DNA from: Clostridium fungisolvens
Lineage (GTDB): Bacteria > Bacillota > Clostridia > Clostridiales > Clostridiaceae
DNA: 64,000 nucleotides
Reading direction: 5' to 3'
Assembly (NCBI RefSeq): GCF_014193895.1
Contig: NZ_BLZR01000001.1
Span: forward strand, 4,402,001-4,466,000
Every line of letters begins with the position of its first letter. Position 1 is the stretch's first letter. Positions 1 through 7,551 of this stretch are shown here, piece after piece. The position numbers were made by a program, and so were the translations under genes. The notes under the pieces were generated by a model. The model did no database searches and had not been told where the DNA came from. It was given only the letters and a program-made list of their open reading frames with translations.

Positions 1-90
1 CTACTATAAGTACAATCATATTATAGCCCCCTTCATACTTTTCAAAAAATAAAACATAGGTTTAAACCATATTTACATGTATAATTATCT

Positions 91-136
91 ATACAATAAA
101 AGGGCAAAACCTCACTATTAGTGAGGCTTCGCCCTT
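91..136 (-). terminator. Terminator of the ribD-ribBA operon
   Basis: On the minus strand a two-part stem is followed by a T-rich tail. AAGGGC (100-105) pairs with GCCCTT (131-136), and CCTCAC (110-115) pairs with GTGAGG (121-126). An internal loop separates the two stems and TATTA closes the hairpin. Reading minus, the stem is followed by TTTATTG. It lies about 90 bases after the ribBA stop, so the operon ends here without ribE or ribH. Confidence 0.85.
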
Positions 137-222
137 GAAGCTCAAACATGTATGTTTAATTTTTATATTATACAAATTGTATAACAAATCCATAAAGTTT
201 GCCATAATAATTTGAAAGTATT

Positions 223-1410
223 TTAGTATAAATGTCCCATCTTTTCTTTTTTTGTTTTAAAATACCTTGCATTATGGAGATTTGTATCCATTATTAGTGG
301 AACTCTCTCTACTACTTCTATTCCATGTCCTTTTAATCCAACTAACTTCTTAGGATTATTAGTCATAAGTCTTATCTTTTTAACTTTCAATTCACTAAGT
401 ATTTGAGCTCCTATTCCATAATCCCTCATATCCGCTGGGAAACCTAATGCTATATTAGCTTCTTCAGTATCCAAGCCTTCTTCTTGGAGTTTATAAGCTT
501 TTATTTTATTTATTAAGCCTATACCCCTTCCTTCTTGTCTAAGATATAGAAGAACTCCTTTTCCTTCCTTTTCTATTGTATTTAAAGCTGCTGCCAGTTG
601 CTCTCCACAATCACATTTCAATGAGTGGAATGCATCTCCAGTAAGGCATTCTGAGTGTACTCTTACTAAAACCTTATCCTCTTCATTTATGTCACCCTTT
701 ACCAAAGCAACATGATGTTCTCCATTCAACCTATTAACAAATCCAACCATTCTGAAATCCCCATATTCTGTTGGGAGATTAGCTTCTGCTTCCTTAGTCA
801 CATAGCATTCACGTTCTCTTCTATATGCAATCAAGTCTTCAATTGATACAATGCTTAATTGATATTTCTCAGCCAATTCCCTTATATCGTTTAAGTTTGA
901 TAAAGTACCATCCTCATTTAATATCTGTGTTAAAACTGCTGAAGGATAACTTCCTGATAATATTGCAATATCAACAGCAGCTTCTAGGTTATCAGCTCTT
1001 TTTAACACTCCCCCATTAATTGCTTTACGAGGAAATATACTTCCTGGTATCCTAAAGTTTCTTCTAGTCTCTCCTCGCTTTATTAACATTTTTATAGTTG
1101 TTGCCTTATCCTCTGCAGATACTCCACTAGAAGTACTCTCATGATCTAATGAAATAGAATACTCATCTCTGCTCTTGATACCACTTCCATCAACTAACTT
1201 AGGTAGATTCAATTCTTCAAATCTATCTTCTTTAAGAGCCACGTAGATGATTCCTGAACCATGCTTAGTCATAAAATTAATGTTTTCTTTATTAATATTG
1301 TCCGATAAAGTCAATAGAACGCCACTATTTTCTTCATTTTCATCATCAACTAATATAATTGATTTTCCATTCTTTATCTCTTCTATTGCTTCGCTAATCT
1401 TTGTAAACAT
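223..1410 (-). CDS. ribBA: RibBA-like protein: intact GTP cyclohydrolase II, degenerate DHBP synthase domain
   Basis: The 395-residue protein has the two-domain RibBA layout. Residues 1-200 match the 3,4-dihydroxy-2-butanone 4-phosphate synthase fold, and 205-395 match GTP cyclohydrolase II, the first step of riboflavin synthesis. The C-terminal half looks active: zinc ligands C255, C266 and C268 (HSECLTGDAFHSLKCDCG), RQEGRGIGL, Y306, and D327/R329 are all present. The N-terminal half looks dead. The family loop DDEDRENEGD reads DDENEENSGV here, so R, E and D become E26, S29 and V31. The RPGH histidine is S124, the GGHTEA metal histidine is N141, and the catalytic Glu of CELTNDDGT is Q162. 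HGSG (50-53) and the overall fold remain. The start is ATG at 1410 behind GAGGAGG. It follows ribD by 117 bases in a two-gene operon. The RibA call is firm; loss of RibB activity is inferred from residues. Confidence 0.93.
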   Translation of the reverse strand: MFTKISEAIEEIKNGKSIILVDDENEENSGVLLTLSDNINKENINFMTKHGSGIIYVALKEDRFEELNLPKLVDGSGIKSRDEYSISLDHESTSSGVSAEDKATTIKMLIKRGETRRNFRIPGSIFPRKAINGGVLKRADNLEAAVDIAILSGSYPSAVLTQILNEDGTLSNLNDIRELAEKYQLSIVSIEDLIAYRRERECYVTKEAEANLPTEYGDFRMVGFVNRLNGEHHVALVKGDINEEDKVLVRVHSECLTGDAFHSLKCDCGEQLAAALNTIEKEGKGVLLYLRQEGRGIGLINKIKAYKLQEEGLDTEEANIALGFPADMRDYGIGAQILSELKVKKIRLMTNNPKKLVGLKGHGIEVVERVPLIMDTNLHNARYFKTKKEKMGHLY

Positions 1411-1527
1411 ATTTTCCTCCTCAATATTATTTAGGCATAGAACTTATAAAAAATGTTCTATATCTAATTCTTTTATACTCATTATTAATTAATTTAAGAT
1501 TTATATTATTTTTATACGAGCTTTTGT

Positions 1528-2616
1528 TTAATCTATATAGCCTTTAAATATTACATCATCACCTATAATTTGGTGAGTTACTCTACTGAGCCTTATAGCA
1601 TCATTCATCTTTTCTATTCCTAATCCGCCGACTGGAGTGACTGCATCTTTACCACCAATTATCTTAGGTGCTATTGCAGCATATACCTTATTTACCACTC
1701 CACTCTCAAAGGCAGATGCCAACAAGGAGCTTCCTCCTTCTATATATAATGAGTCTATATTCCTTTCGCCCAATGCCTTCACTATATCCTCAAATTGTAT
1801 CTTACCTTGTTTCTCTCTCAGTTTTATCATATCGACACCATAGTTCTTTAATTCCTCTTCTTTTTCTATGGCAATATCTTCTGATGCTATTATCAACGTT
1901 CGTGTATTAGCATCAACCTTTAATATATTAGAGTTCAAAGGAATATCACCATATTTTGACACTATAACTCTTAGCGGATTTGATATGACAACACCTTCTA
2001 GCCTAGTGGTTAGCAAAGGATTATCTAGCCTTACAGTGTTTTCTCCAACCATTATGGCAGCCACCCTTTGTCTTAAATAATGTACAAATTCTAAGCTTTT
2101 CTCGCTACTTATCCATTTAGAATCGCCAGTTCTACTTGCTAGTTTGCCATCTAAAGTCATAGCCCACTTTGTAAATACAAACGGTGTTCCTGTTTTTATA
2201 TAATGCGTATATATTTCATTCAATTCCTCGCATTCATCCCTTAAAACACCATACTCTACGTCTATCCCTAATGACTTAAATACTTCTTCAGCTTTTCCAC
2301 CTCTACCCTCTTTAGGATTAGGTATTCCTATATATATTTTCTTTACCCCACTATTTGAAATAAAAGAAATATATTCATCATCTTCTTCATTAATTTCAGG
2401 TTCGATATTTATAAAAAGTTCACTGTCTCTAGTGTCTTCGCAGGCATCCTTTATTGCAATCATTTCTGCCTTCTCACCACCAAAATACTTATACCACCCT
2501 TGTCCTATTATTTTTTCGTTCTTAACCAATATTGCTCCAACTAGAGGGTCCGGATTTACAAAACCGCTTCCTCTATTAGCAATTTCAATAGCCTTGTTCA
2601 TATATACTTCTCTCAT
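1528..2616 (-). CDS. ribD: RibD-like protein: intact reductase, degenerate deaminase domain
   Basis: RibD normally deaminates and then reduces the pyrimidine made by GTP cyclohydrolase II. The ATG at 2616 is preferred because AAAGGATG lies 9 bases upstream; it gives 362 residues. The N-terminal deaminase region (1-140) keeps its framework (NPDPLVGAILV, IEP) but the zinc site is gone. The HAE motif is KAE (49-51), the PC cysteine is E74, and the second loop cysteine has no counterpart; there is no Cys between 60 and 128. Proton-shuttle E51 is retained. The reductase domain (145-362) looks complete: TKWAMTLDGKLAS, SKWIS, the RLDNPLLTTR loop, YIEGGSSLLAS and APKIIGG. So the protein probably only reduces its substrate, as in the plant PyrR proteins, whose deaminase domain is likewise degenerate. 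The residue losses are seen directly; the enzymatic consequence is inferred. Confidence 0.92.
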   Translation of the reverse strand: MREVYMNKAIEIANRGSGFVNPDPLVGAILVKNEKIIGQGWYKYFGGEKAEMIAIKDACEDTRDSELFINIEPEINEEDDEYISFISNSGVKKIYIGIPNPKEGRGGKAEEVFKSLGIDVEYGVLRDECEELNEIYTHYIKTGTPFVFTKWAMTLDGKLASRTGDSKWISSEKSLEFVHYLRQRVAAIMVGENTVRLDNPLLTTRLEGVVISNPLRVIVSKYGDIPLNSNILKVDANTRTLIIASEDIAIEKEEELKNYGVDMIKLREKQGKIQFEDIVKALGERNIDSLYIEGGSSLLASAFESGVVNKVYAAIAPKIIGGKDAVTPVGGLGIEKMNDAIRLSRVTHQIIGDDVIFKGYID

Positions 2617-2699
2617 AAATATACACATCCTTTTTACACAATGGGAAAATGGCAAAAACCTTATATCTATAAATTAACAACTCTATTATTTCCATAATC

Positions 2700-2803
2700 A
2701 ACTTCAATATTTATAAACGTTCAATATTTAAAGATTTAGTACACTTTATTTTTCTAATTTATTATGTATAAATTTATCACAGCATCAACTGAACGTCAAT
2801 ATT
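2700..2803 (-). repeat. Three copies of an AATATTGA(A)CGTT-like motif upstream of ribD
   Basis: On the minus strand AATATTGACGTT (2792-2803, overlapping the -35 box), AATATTGAACGTT (2716-2728) and AATATTGAAGTT (2700-2711) share one orientation. The two proximal copies lie 16 bases apart. They could bind a regulator of the ribD-ribBA operon, but no binding protein is identifiable here. Confidence 0.4.
2771..2799 (-). promoter_or_regulatory. Sigma-A type promoter of ribD-ribBA
   Basis: The minus strand has TTGACG (2794-2799), a 17-base spacer and TAAATT (2771-2776). The leader to the ribD ATG would be about 150 bases. It is AT-rich and contains none of the conserved GC-rich blocks of the FMN riboswitch. 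Confidence 0.55.
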
Positions 2804-2937
2804 AATTAATAATAATTATTATCTATACTTTAATCAACTACTTGTAAAACCAAATACTACCGTAATTACTCTTATAAATTAATAGTTAAGTTAGTAACTC
2901 TATACTTATCCACAAATTTAACTATAAATTGCTAAAC

Positions 2938-2994
2938 AATAAAAAACAAATTACCATAATAAAATATTAGTCTCATAATACTTTATTATGGTAA
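2938..2994 (-). terminator. Terminator after the 36-residue peptide gene
   Basis: A 13-bp inverted repeat (TTACCATAATAAA, 2951-2963, with its complement at 2982-2994) has an 18-base loop. Reading minus it is followed by TTTGTTTTTTATTG. The stem is AT-rich. Its place 80 bases after the stop of the small gene fits a rho-independent terminator separating that gene from ribD. Confidence 0.6.
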
Positions 2995-3074
2995 TCTAAC
3001 AATATATGTGCCTATAGATAAATTTTTCTACACTAACTTAAATAACTCGCTTATTCACTGATCAGATAATTTGA

Positions 3075-3185
3075 TTATTGAAATATTGCAATTATCATAC
3101 CTATTACACAAATAGTTATCACAATTATATCAAACATAATAGAAGTTTTATCTATATTACCACTTTGGCTACTGTACTTATTCAT
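3075..3185 (-). CDS. Small single-span membrane protein (36 residues), unknown function
   Basis: This short minus-strand frame starts at an ATG (3185) preceded by AGAAGGGAG with a 7-base spacer, a very good ribosome binding site. The product has a polar N-terminus with many Ser/Asn (1-15) and one hydrophobic stretch (about 16-35, rich in Ile/Val/Met), ending in FQ. It looks like an inner-membrane peptide with a short exposed head. A terminator-like hairpin follows at 2951-2994. The gene stands alone between the divergent glycosyltransferase gene and the ribD promoter. I do not recognise a family. It could be a membrane-active peptide or small regulator. The strong RBS, clean stop and terminator argue for a real gene. 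Confidence 0.6.
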   Translation of the reverse strand: MNKYSSQSGNIDKTSIMFDIIVITICVIGMIIAIFQ

Positions 3186-3425
3186 AGCTATACTCCCTTC
3201 TATTTATTAAACTTTTATAATCCTATGATATATTAAAAAGATTAATATTATCTTACAGTAACCTTAAACTTTTCTTAAATATACATTCTAAAACCAGCCT
3301 ATTTTAACCCACATCACCGATTTATAGATGAACAAAAAGAACTTTTCAACATATTATATTAAAGGATTTTACAATTTAATTTATCTTTTCATTAAAATAT
3401 TTAGATATGAAATGAGGTCGTTTCC

Positions 3426-4535
3426 TTGAGTAAAAGTATAAGTATTAGTTTATGTATGATAGTTAAAGATGAGGAACTTACTATAGGCAGATGCTTAGAT
3501 TGCATAAAAGACATAGTTGATGAAATCATAATTGTTGATACAGGTTCTACTGACAGAACAAAGGAGATAGTAAAAAAATACAACAGTACTATATATGATT
3601 TTAAATGGATTGATGACTTTTCAGCTGCAAGAAATTATGCTTTTAGTAAAGCAAATAAAGACTATATACTTTGGTTAGATGCGGATGATGTATTTTTATC
3701 AGAAGATATGAAAAAACTTAAAGAATTAAAAACCAGCTTAGACCCAAATGTTGATTCAGTTACTATGAAATATAATATAGGAATCGATGAGCACGGCAAT
3801 GCGGCATCATCTTACAGACGCAATAGACTTGTCAAAAGAGCAAGGAACTTTGTGTGGAAAGGTTTCATTCACGAGTACTTAGAGGTATACGGAAATATAA
3901 TCAATAGCGATATAAGCGTAACCCATCAAAAATTAAAATCCACCCCTAATAGGAACATTGAAATCTTTAGATCAAAACTAAAACAAGGCATAGAATTCAC
4001 ACCTAGAGATTTATTATATTATGCACATGAGCTTTATGATCATAATGAGTTTGAAGAAGCTCTATTAAACTATAACAAGTTCTTAGATGATGGATTCGGT
4101 TGGTATGAGGATAATATAAGAGTTTGTTCAAACCTTACAGATTATTATCAAGGCGAAGGCAAATTTGAAAAAGCTCGTGAATATGCTTTCAGAAGTTTCC
4201 AGTATGATTTGCCTCGAGCTGAAGCTTGCTGTAGAATTGGCTTTTCATACTTATGTGAGAATAGATTAGACCAAGCGATATTTTGGTATGAATTAGCTAC
4301 TAATCTAAAGAAGCCAAATGATAGCTTAGGTTTCTTCAATGAAGCCTCTTGGACTTGGTTGCCCCACATACAACTTTGTGTTTGCTACGATAGACTTGGA
4401 GACCATAAAAAAGCTTTTGAGCATAATGAAACAGCTTATAATTACTCTCCTAATGATCATAGGGTTCTTTACAATCGGCAGTATTTTGAATCTATAGGTT
4501 TAAAGAAAAGTAACGATACGGCTGAAACACTTTGA
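3426..4535 (+). CDS. Family 2 glycosyltransferase with C-terminal TPR repeats
   Basis: The 369-residue protein starts with a GT-A fold of the GT2 family: SLCMIVKDEE (about 8-17), IVDTGSTDRT (about 37-46), FSAARNYA, and the DxD-type metal and nucleotide-sugar motif WLDADD (about 83-88). Residues from about 180 onward form TPR-like helix pairs, for example around HELYDHNEFEEALLNY and ACCRIGFSYLCENRLDQAI. The layout resembles SunS-like peptide glycosyltransferases and other TPR-tailed clostridial GT2 enzymes. It has no membrane span, so it is probably cytosolic. The start is TTG at 3426 with GAGGTCG upstream. It is monocistronic with a strong terminator at 4758. No acceptor peptide gene is evident beside it, so the substrate is unknown. 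Confidence 0.85.
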   Translation: MSKSISISLCMIVKDEELTIGRCLDCIKDIVDEIIIVDTGSTDRTKEIVKKYNSTIYDFKWIDDFSAARNYAFSKANKDYILWLDADDVFLSEDMKKLKELKTSLDPNVDSVTMKYNIGIDEHGNAASSYRRNRLVKRARNFVWKGFIHEYLEVYGNIINSDISVTHQKLKSTPNRNIEIFRSKLKQGIEFTPRDLLYYAHELYDHNEFEEALLNYNKFLDDGFGWYEDNIRVCSNLTDYYQGEGKFEKAREYAFRSFQYDLPRAEACCRIGFSYLCENRLDQAIFWYELATNLKKPNDSLGFFNEASWTWLPHIQLCVCYDRLGDHKKAFEHNETAYNYSPNDHRVLYNRQYFESIGLKKSNDTAETL

Positions 4536-4757
4536 TTAGAAATCTATTTTCAAAACTCCTCTTGGTTCTGAGTGGAGAACTTGAAAATATTACTATTACA
4601 TTTTTTAACAGTGAAAACTATCATATATTTCATTTTACAAATCATATTTTATATATTTACCAATGAAATCGTATTGAAAATACCATATGTATTTCTACTA
4701 TTTACAAAATACATTGACAAATATATGGATATAAGAATATTATATTTTATGTAGAAC

Positions 4758-4800
4758 AAAGGTGTTTTCGCTTATAGGCGAAAGCACCTTTTTTTATTTT
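4758..4800 (+). terminator. Terminator of the glycosyltransferase transcript
   Basis: AAGGTG and TTTTCGC pair with GCGAAAG and CACCTT around a TTATAG loop, followed by a run of T. The 220 bases between the glycosyltransferase stop and this hairpin hold only a weakly supported hydrophobic frame. Confidence 0.9.
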
Positions 4801-4913
4801 TTTAAAGATTTTAGTCTAAATAAATCTTTGGCCAAAGGTTTTAATAGATATTAATTATGCATTATGTATTATCTTATTTTATAAAAGAAAAAACTTATAG
4901 CGAGGTTAATATT

Positions 4914-6329
4914 ATGGAATATAGAATAGAAAAAGACTTAATTGGCTCAAAAGAAATTGACAATTCCAAATACTATGGTATAAATACTGTTCGTGCGTTA
5001 GAAAACTTTGACTTGCATAGCAAACCTGTAAATATAGATTTTGTAAAAGAGATAGCCTTAGTAAAAAAAGCTGCTGCTGTAACAAATATGAAACTTGGTA
5101 AATTAAGTGAACAAAAGGCAGAAGCTATAATAAAGGCAAGCGAAGAAATCATTGACGGATTTTTTGATGATCAATTTAAAGTAAGTGCTTTCCAAGGTGG
5201 TGCAGGTACTTCAGTAAATATGAATGTTAATGAAGTAATTGCCAATAGAGCTATCGAAATTATTGGTGGCAAAAAGGGAGATTATAATATAGTTCATCCT
5301 CTAAATGATGTTAATATGTCACAATCCACCAATGATGTCTGCCCTACAGCGCTAAAAATAGTTACTATAAAAAAAATTCAAAAACTTACAAATGAAATAA
5401 ATAAGCTTAAAGAAGCATTTGAATTAAAAGAAGCTCAGTTTTCTCAAATCTTTCGTCTTGGTAGAACTCAACTAATGGATGCAGTACCAATGACTGTTGG
5501 ACAAGGATTTGGCTCATATGCTAAAGCCTTAGAAAGAGATTTATACAGAATACGTGAAACTGAAAAAAATCTAAGAAATATAAATATTGGCGGAACAGCT
5601 ATAGGCACTGGAATAAACTCAAGTGATAGATATATTTTCATAATATCAGACACTTTAAGATCACTTACTAAACTTAATATAAGAAGATGTGAATGTTCCA
5701 TAGATGGTACACAAAATACAGATGTGTTCGTTGAGGTATCAAGTACCTTGAAGATTTGTGCATCAAGCTTAATCAAAATATCAAATGATCTTAGAATTTT
5801 AAATTCAGGACCAAGAGGTGGTTTTGGTGAAATCATTCTTCCTGCTCGCCAAGCAGGATCATCAATAATGCCTGGTAAAGTAAATCCAGTAATTCCTGAG
5901 ATGGTAGGACAAATTTCTATGAGAGTAATTGCTAATGATACTGCTATAACAATGGCCGCATCCTCTGGCCAGTTAGAATTAAATGCATTTATTCCATTAA
6001 TAGCTGAAAGTATGTTAGAATCTTTAGAACTTCTAGAAAAAGCTGCTATATTGTTTAGAGAAAAATGTATAGATGATATTTTAGTTAATGAAAAGAACTG
6101 TATTGAAAACCTGGAAAAATCAACTGCTTTAGTGACTTCTTTAGTTCCATTCATAGGTTATGACAAAGCCTGCGAACTTGCTAAAAAGGCTTTAAGAGAA
6201 GATAAATCAATTAGAGAAATTCTATATGGTGAAGACATTTATTCCAAGGAAGAAATAGATACAATGCTTGATCCCTCTCAATTAATTAAGCCATCAGAAC
6301 TAAAAGATAGCATACGTGATGTTTCATAA
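4914..6329 (+). CDS. aspA: Aspartate ammonia-lyase (aspartase)
   Basis: It converts L-aspartate to fumarate and ammonia. The 471-residue product belongs to the fumarase II/aspartase superfamily. The signature loop GSSIMPGKVNPV is intact, and the region after it (VIPEMVGQISMRVIANDTA, then QLELN) matches aspartases better than fumarases, which have PTQCE after the loop. The substrate-binding STNDV stretch is near residue 140. The ATG at 4914 is chosen because GAGGT lies 8 bases upstream; an upstream in-frame ATG at 4857 has no RBS. It is a single gene ending at a bidirectional terminator shared with nrdB. The fumarate product could feed the class I fumarase at 15861-17273. Fumarase is the main alternative, but less likely. 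Confidence 0.92.
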   Translation: MEYRIEKDLIGSKEIDNSKYYGINTVRALENFDLHSKPVNIDFVKEIALVKKAAAVTNMKLGKLSEQKAEAIIKASEEIIDGFFDDQFKVSAFQGGAGTSVNMNVNEVIANRAIEIIGGKKGDYNIVHPLNDVNMSQSTNDVCPTALKIVTIKKIQKLTNEINKLKEAFELKEAQFSQIFRLGRTQLMDAVPMTVGQGFGSYAKALERDLYRIRETEKNLRNINIGGTAIGTGINSSDRYIFIISDTLRSLTKLNIRRCECSIDGTQNTDVFVEVSSTLKICASSLIKISNDLRILNSGPRGGFGEIILPARQAGSSIMPGKVNPVIPEMVGQISMRVIANDTAITMAASSGQLELNAFIPLIAESMLESLELLEKAAILFREKCIDDILVNEKNCIENLEKSTALVTSLVPFIGYDKACELAKKALREDKSIREILYGEDIYSKEEIDTMLDPSQLIKPSELKDSIRDVS

Positions 6330-6375
6330 ATGGCACTGTTAAAGTACTGTGTTGAAATTAAGCATATCAATAAAT

Positions 6376-6413
6376 AAAAAGACAAAGGATTGGATAACAC
6401 CTTTGTCTTTTAC
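6376..6413. terminator. Bidirectional terminator between aspA and nrdB
   Basis: AAAGACAAAGG and CCTTTGTCTTT form an 11-bp stem with A-rich and T-rich flanks, so it can end both convergent transcripts. Confidence 0.9.
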
Positions 6414-6455
6414 TTTTATTAATAATAGCTATCTGTAATTTAGAAATTAGTAATC

Positions 6456-7490
6456 CTACAGATCATCAACTAAAGCACCTGCTTTTGCATAAGCTGTTGA
6501 TTTTGCTTCGAAGAAATCAGTCTTAACTGAATTAGCATCAGCATATATATCTACCCATGTAGATGGATTCTTATCATATCCTTCGTATAAAGGCTTAAAG
6601 CCTATGTCATTAAGCCTTATATTGCCTAAATACTTAATATAGTCATGTATCATCTTTTTGTTTAGTCCTTGTATGCCATCTGCTATTACATAATGTCCCC
6701 AAGCTATCTCATTTTCTACACCTGTTCTAACCATCTCTCTTAGTTCTTCAACTAAATCTTCAGTAAACATCTGAGGTTCTTCTCTTTGAAGTTCTCTTAT
6801 TATATTTCTAAATAACCAAAGATGGGTATTTTCATCTCTATTTATGTATCGAATTTCCTGAGCTGATCCTGGCATTTTACCATTTCTCTCTAAGTTATAG
6901 AAAAACATAAATCCAGAGTAAAAATATATTCCTTCTAAGATATAGTTTGCCATAATAGTTTTTAAGAAAGTTTTCTCATTTGGATTTTCAACAAAATTAT
7001 TATATAAATCACCTATGAACTTATTACGCTCAAGAAGTATCTTATCGTCTTTCCATTGAAATAATATTTCATTTCTCTTTTCTGGTGGACATATTGTATC
7101 TAACATGTAACTATAACTTTGTGAATGTACTGCTTCTTGAAATGCTTGGATAGTTAAGCATAAATTCACTTCACTTGCTGTTATATAGTTATTTATATTT
7201 CCAAGGTTAGCTGTCTGTATTGAGTCAAGAAATATTAAAAATGATAATATTTTATCATATGCTACTCTTTCTTCACCAGTAAGCTTTGGATAATCCTTCA
7301 GATCTTGAGCTAAGTTAATTTCTTCTGGTATCCAAAAGTTGTTCATAGCCTGCCTATACCAGTCAGATACCCAAGTGTATTTCATATTATTAAAATCATT
7401 AAGATTTGTTGTATTTCCATTTACCATTCTCTTTTTTGAGATTTCAGTATCTCCATTTTCATTAAACAGAGGTTTTTTATTGATAGCCAT
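6456..7490 (-). CDS. nrdB: Class I ribonucleotide reductase, beta subunit
   Basis: This is the radical-generating subunit that pairs with NrdA to make deoxyribonucleotides aerobically. The 344-residue ferritin-like protein shows all metal ligands: D89 (FLIFLDS), E119 and H122 (QEAVHSQSY), E186 (ILEGIYFYSGF), E220 and H223 (RDENTHLW). Y126 falls at the radical-tyrosine position of EAVHSQSY, so this is a tyrosyl-radical type and not the Phe-bearing Ic subclass. AAGGAGG precedes the ATG. The gene lies 61 bases after nrdA on the same transcript and presumably shares its NrdR control. It ends at the aspA-nrdB terminator. Confidence 0.95.
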   Translation of the reverse strand: MAINKKPLFNENGDTEISKKRMVNGNTTNLNDFNNMKYTWVSDWYRQAMNNFWIPEEINLAQDLKDYPKLTGEERVAYDKILSFLIFLDSIQTANLGNINNYITASEVNLCLTIQAFQEAVHSQSYSYMLDTICPPEKRNEILFQWKDDKILLERNKFIGDLYNNFVENPNEKTFLKTIMANYILEGIYFYSGFMFFYNLERNGKMPGSAQEIRYINRDENTHLWLFRNIIRELQREEPQMFTEDLVEELREMVRTGVENEIAWGHYVIADGIQGLNKKMIHDYIKYLGNIRLNDIGFKPLYEGYDKNPSTWVDIYADANSVKTDFFEAKSTAYAKAGALVDDL

Positions 7491-7551
7491 ACTTTATTCC
7501 TCCTTAATACATATGCACCTTTTTAGTTTATGTTTGATCACTGTGCCGAAA

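Noticed and set aside
2617..3074. Possible FMN riboswitch upstream of ribD
   Set aside because: I searched by eye for the conserved GC-rich blocks on both strands and found none; the leader is almost entirely A and T.
4572..4754. 60-codon hydrophobic frame after the glycosyltransferase gene
   Set aside because: Its GTG or TTG start has no properly spaced ribosome binding site, and long hydrophobic frames arise by chance in AT-rich DNA.
5468..6154. Long antisense frame (228 codons) opposite aspA
   Set aside because: It mirrors the codon pattern of aspA on the other strand and has no ribosome binding site.
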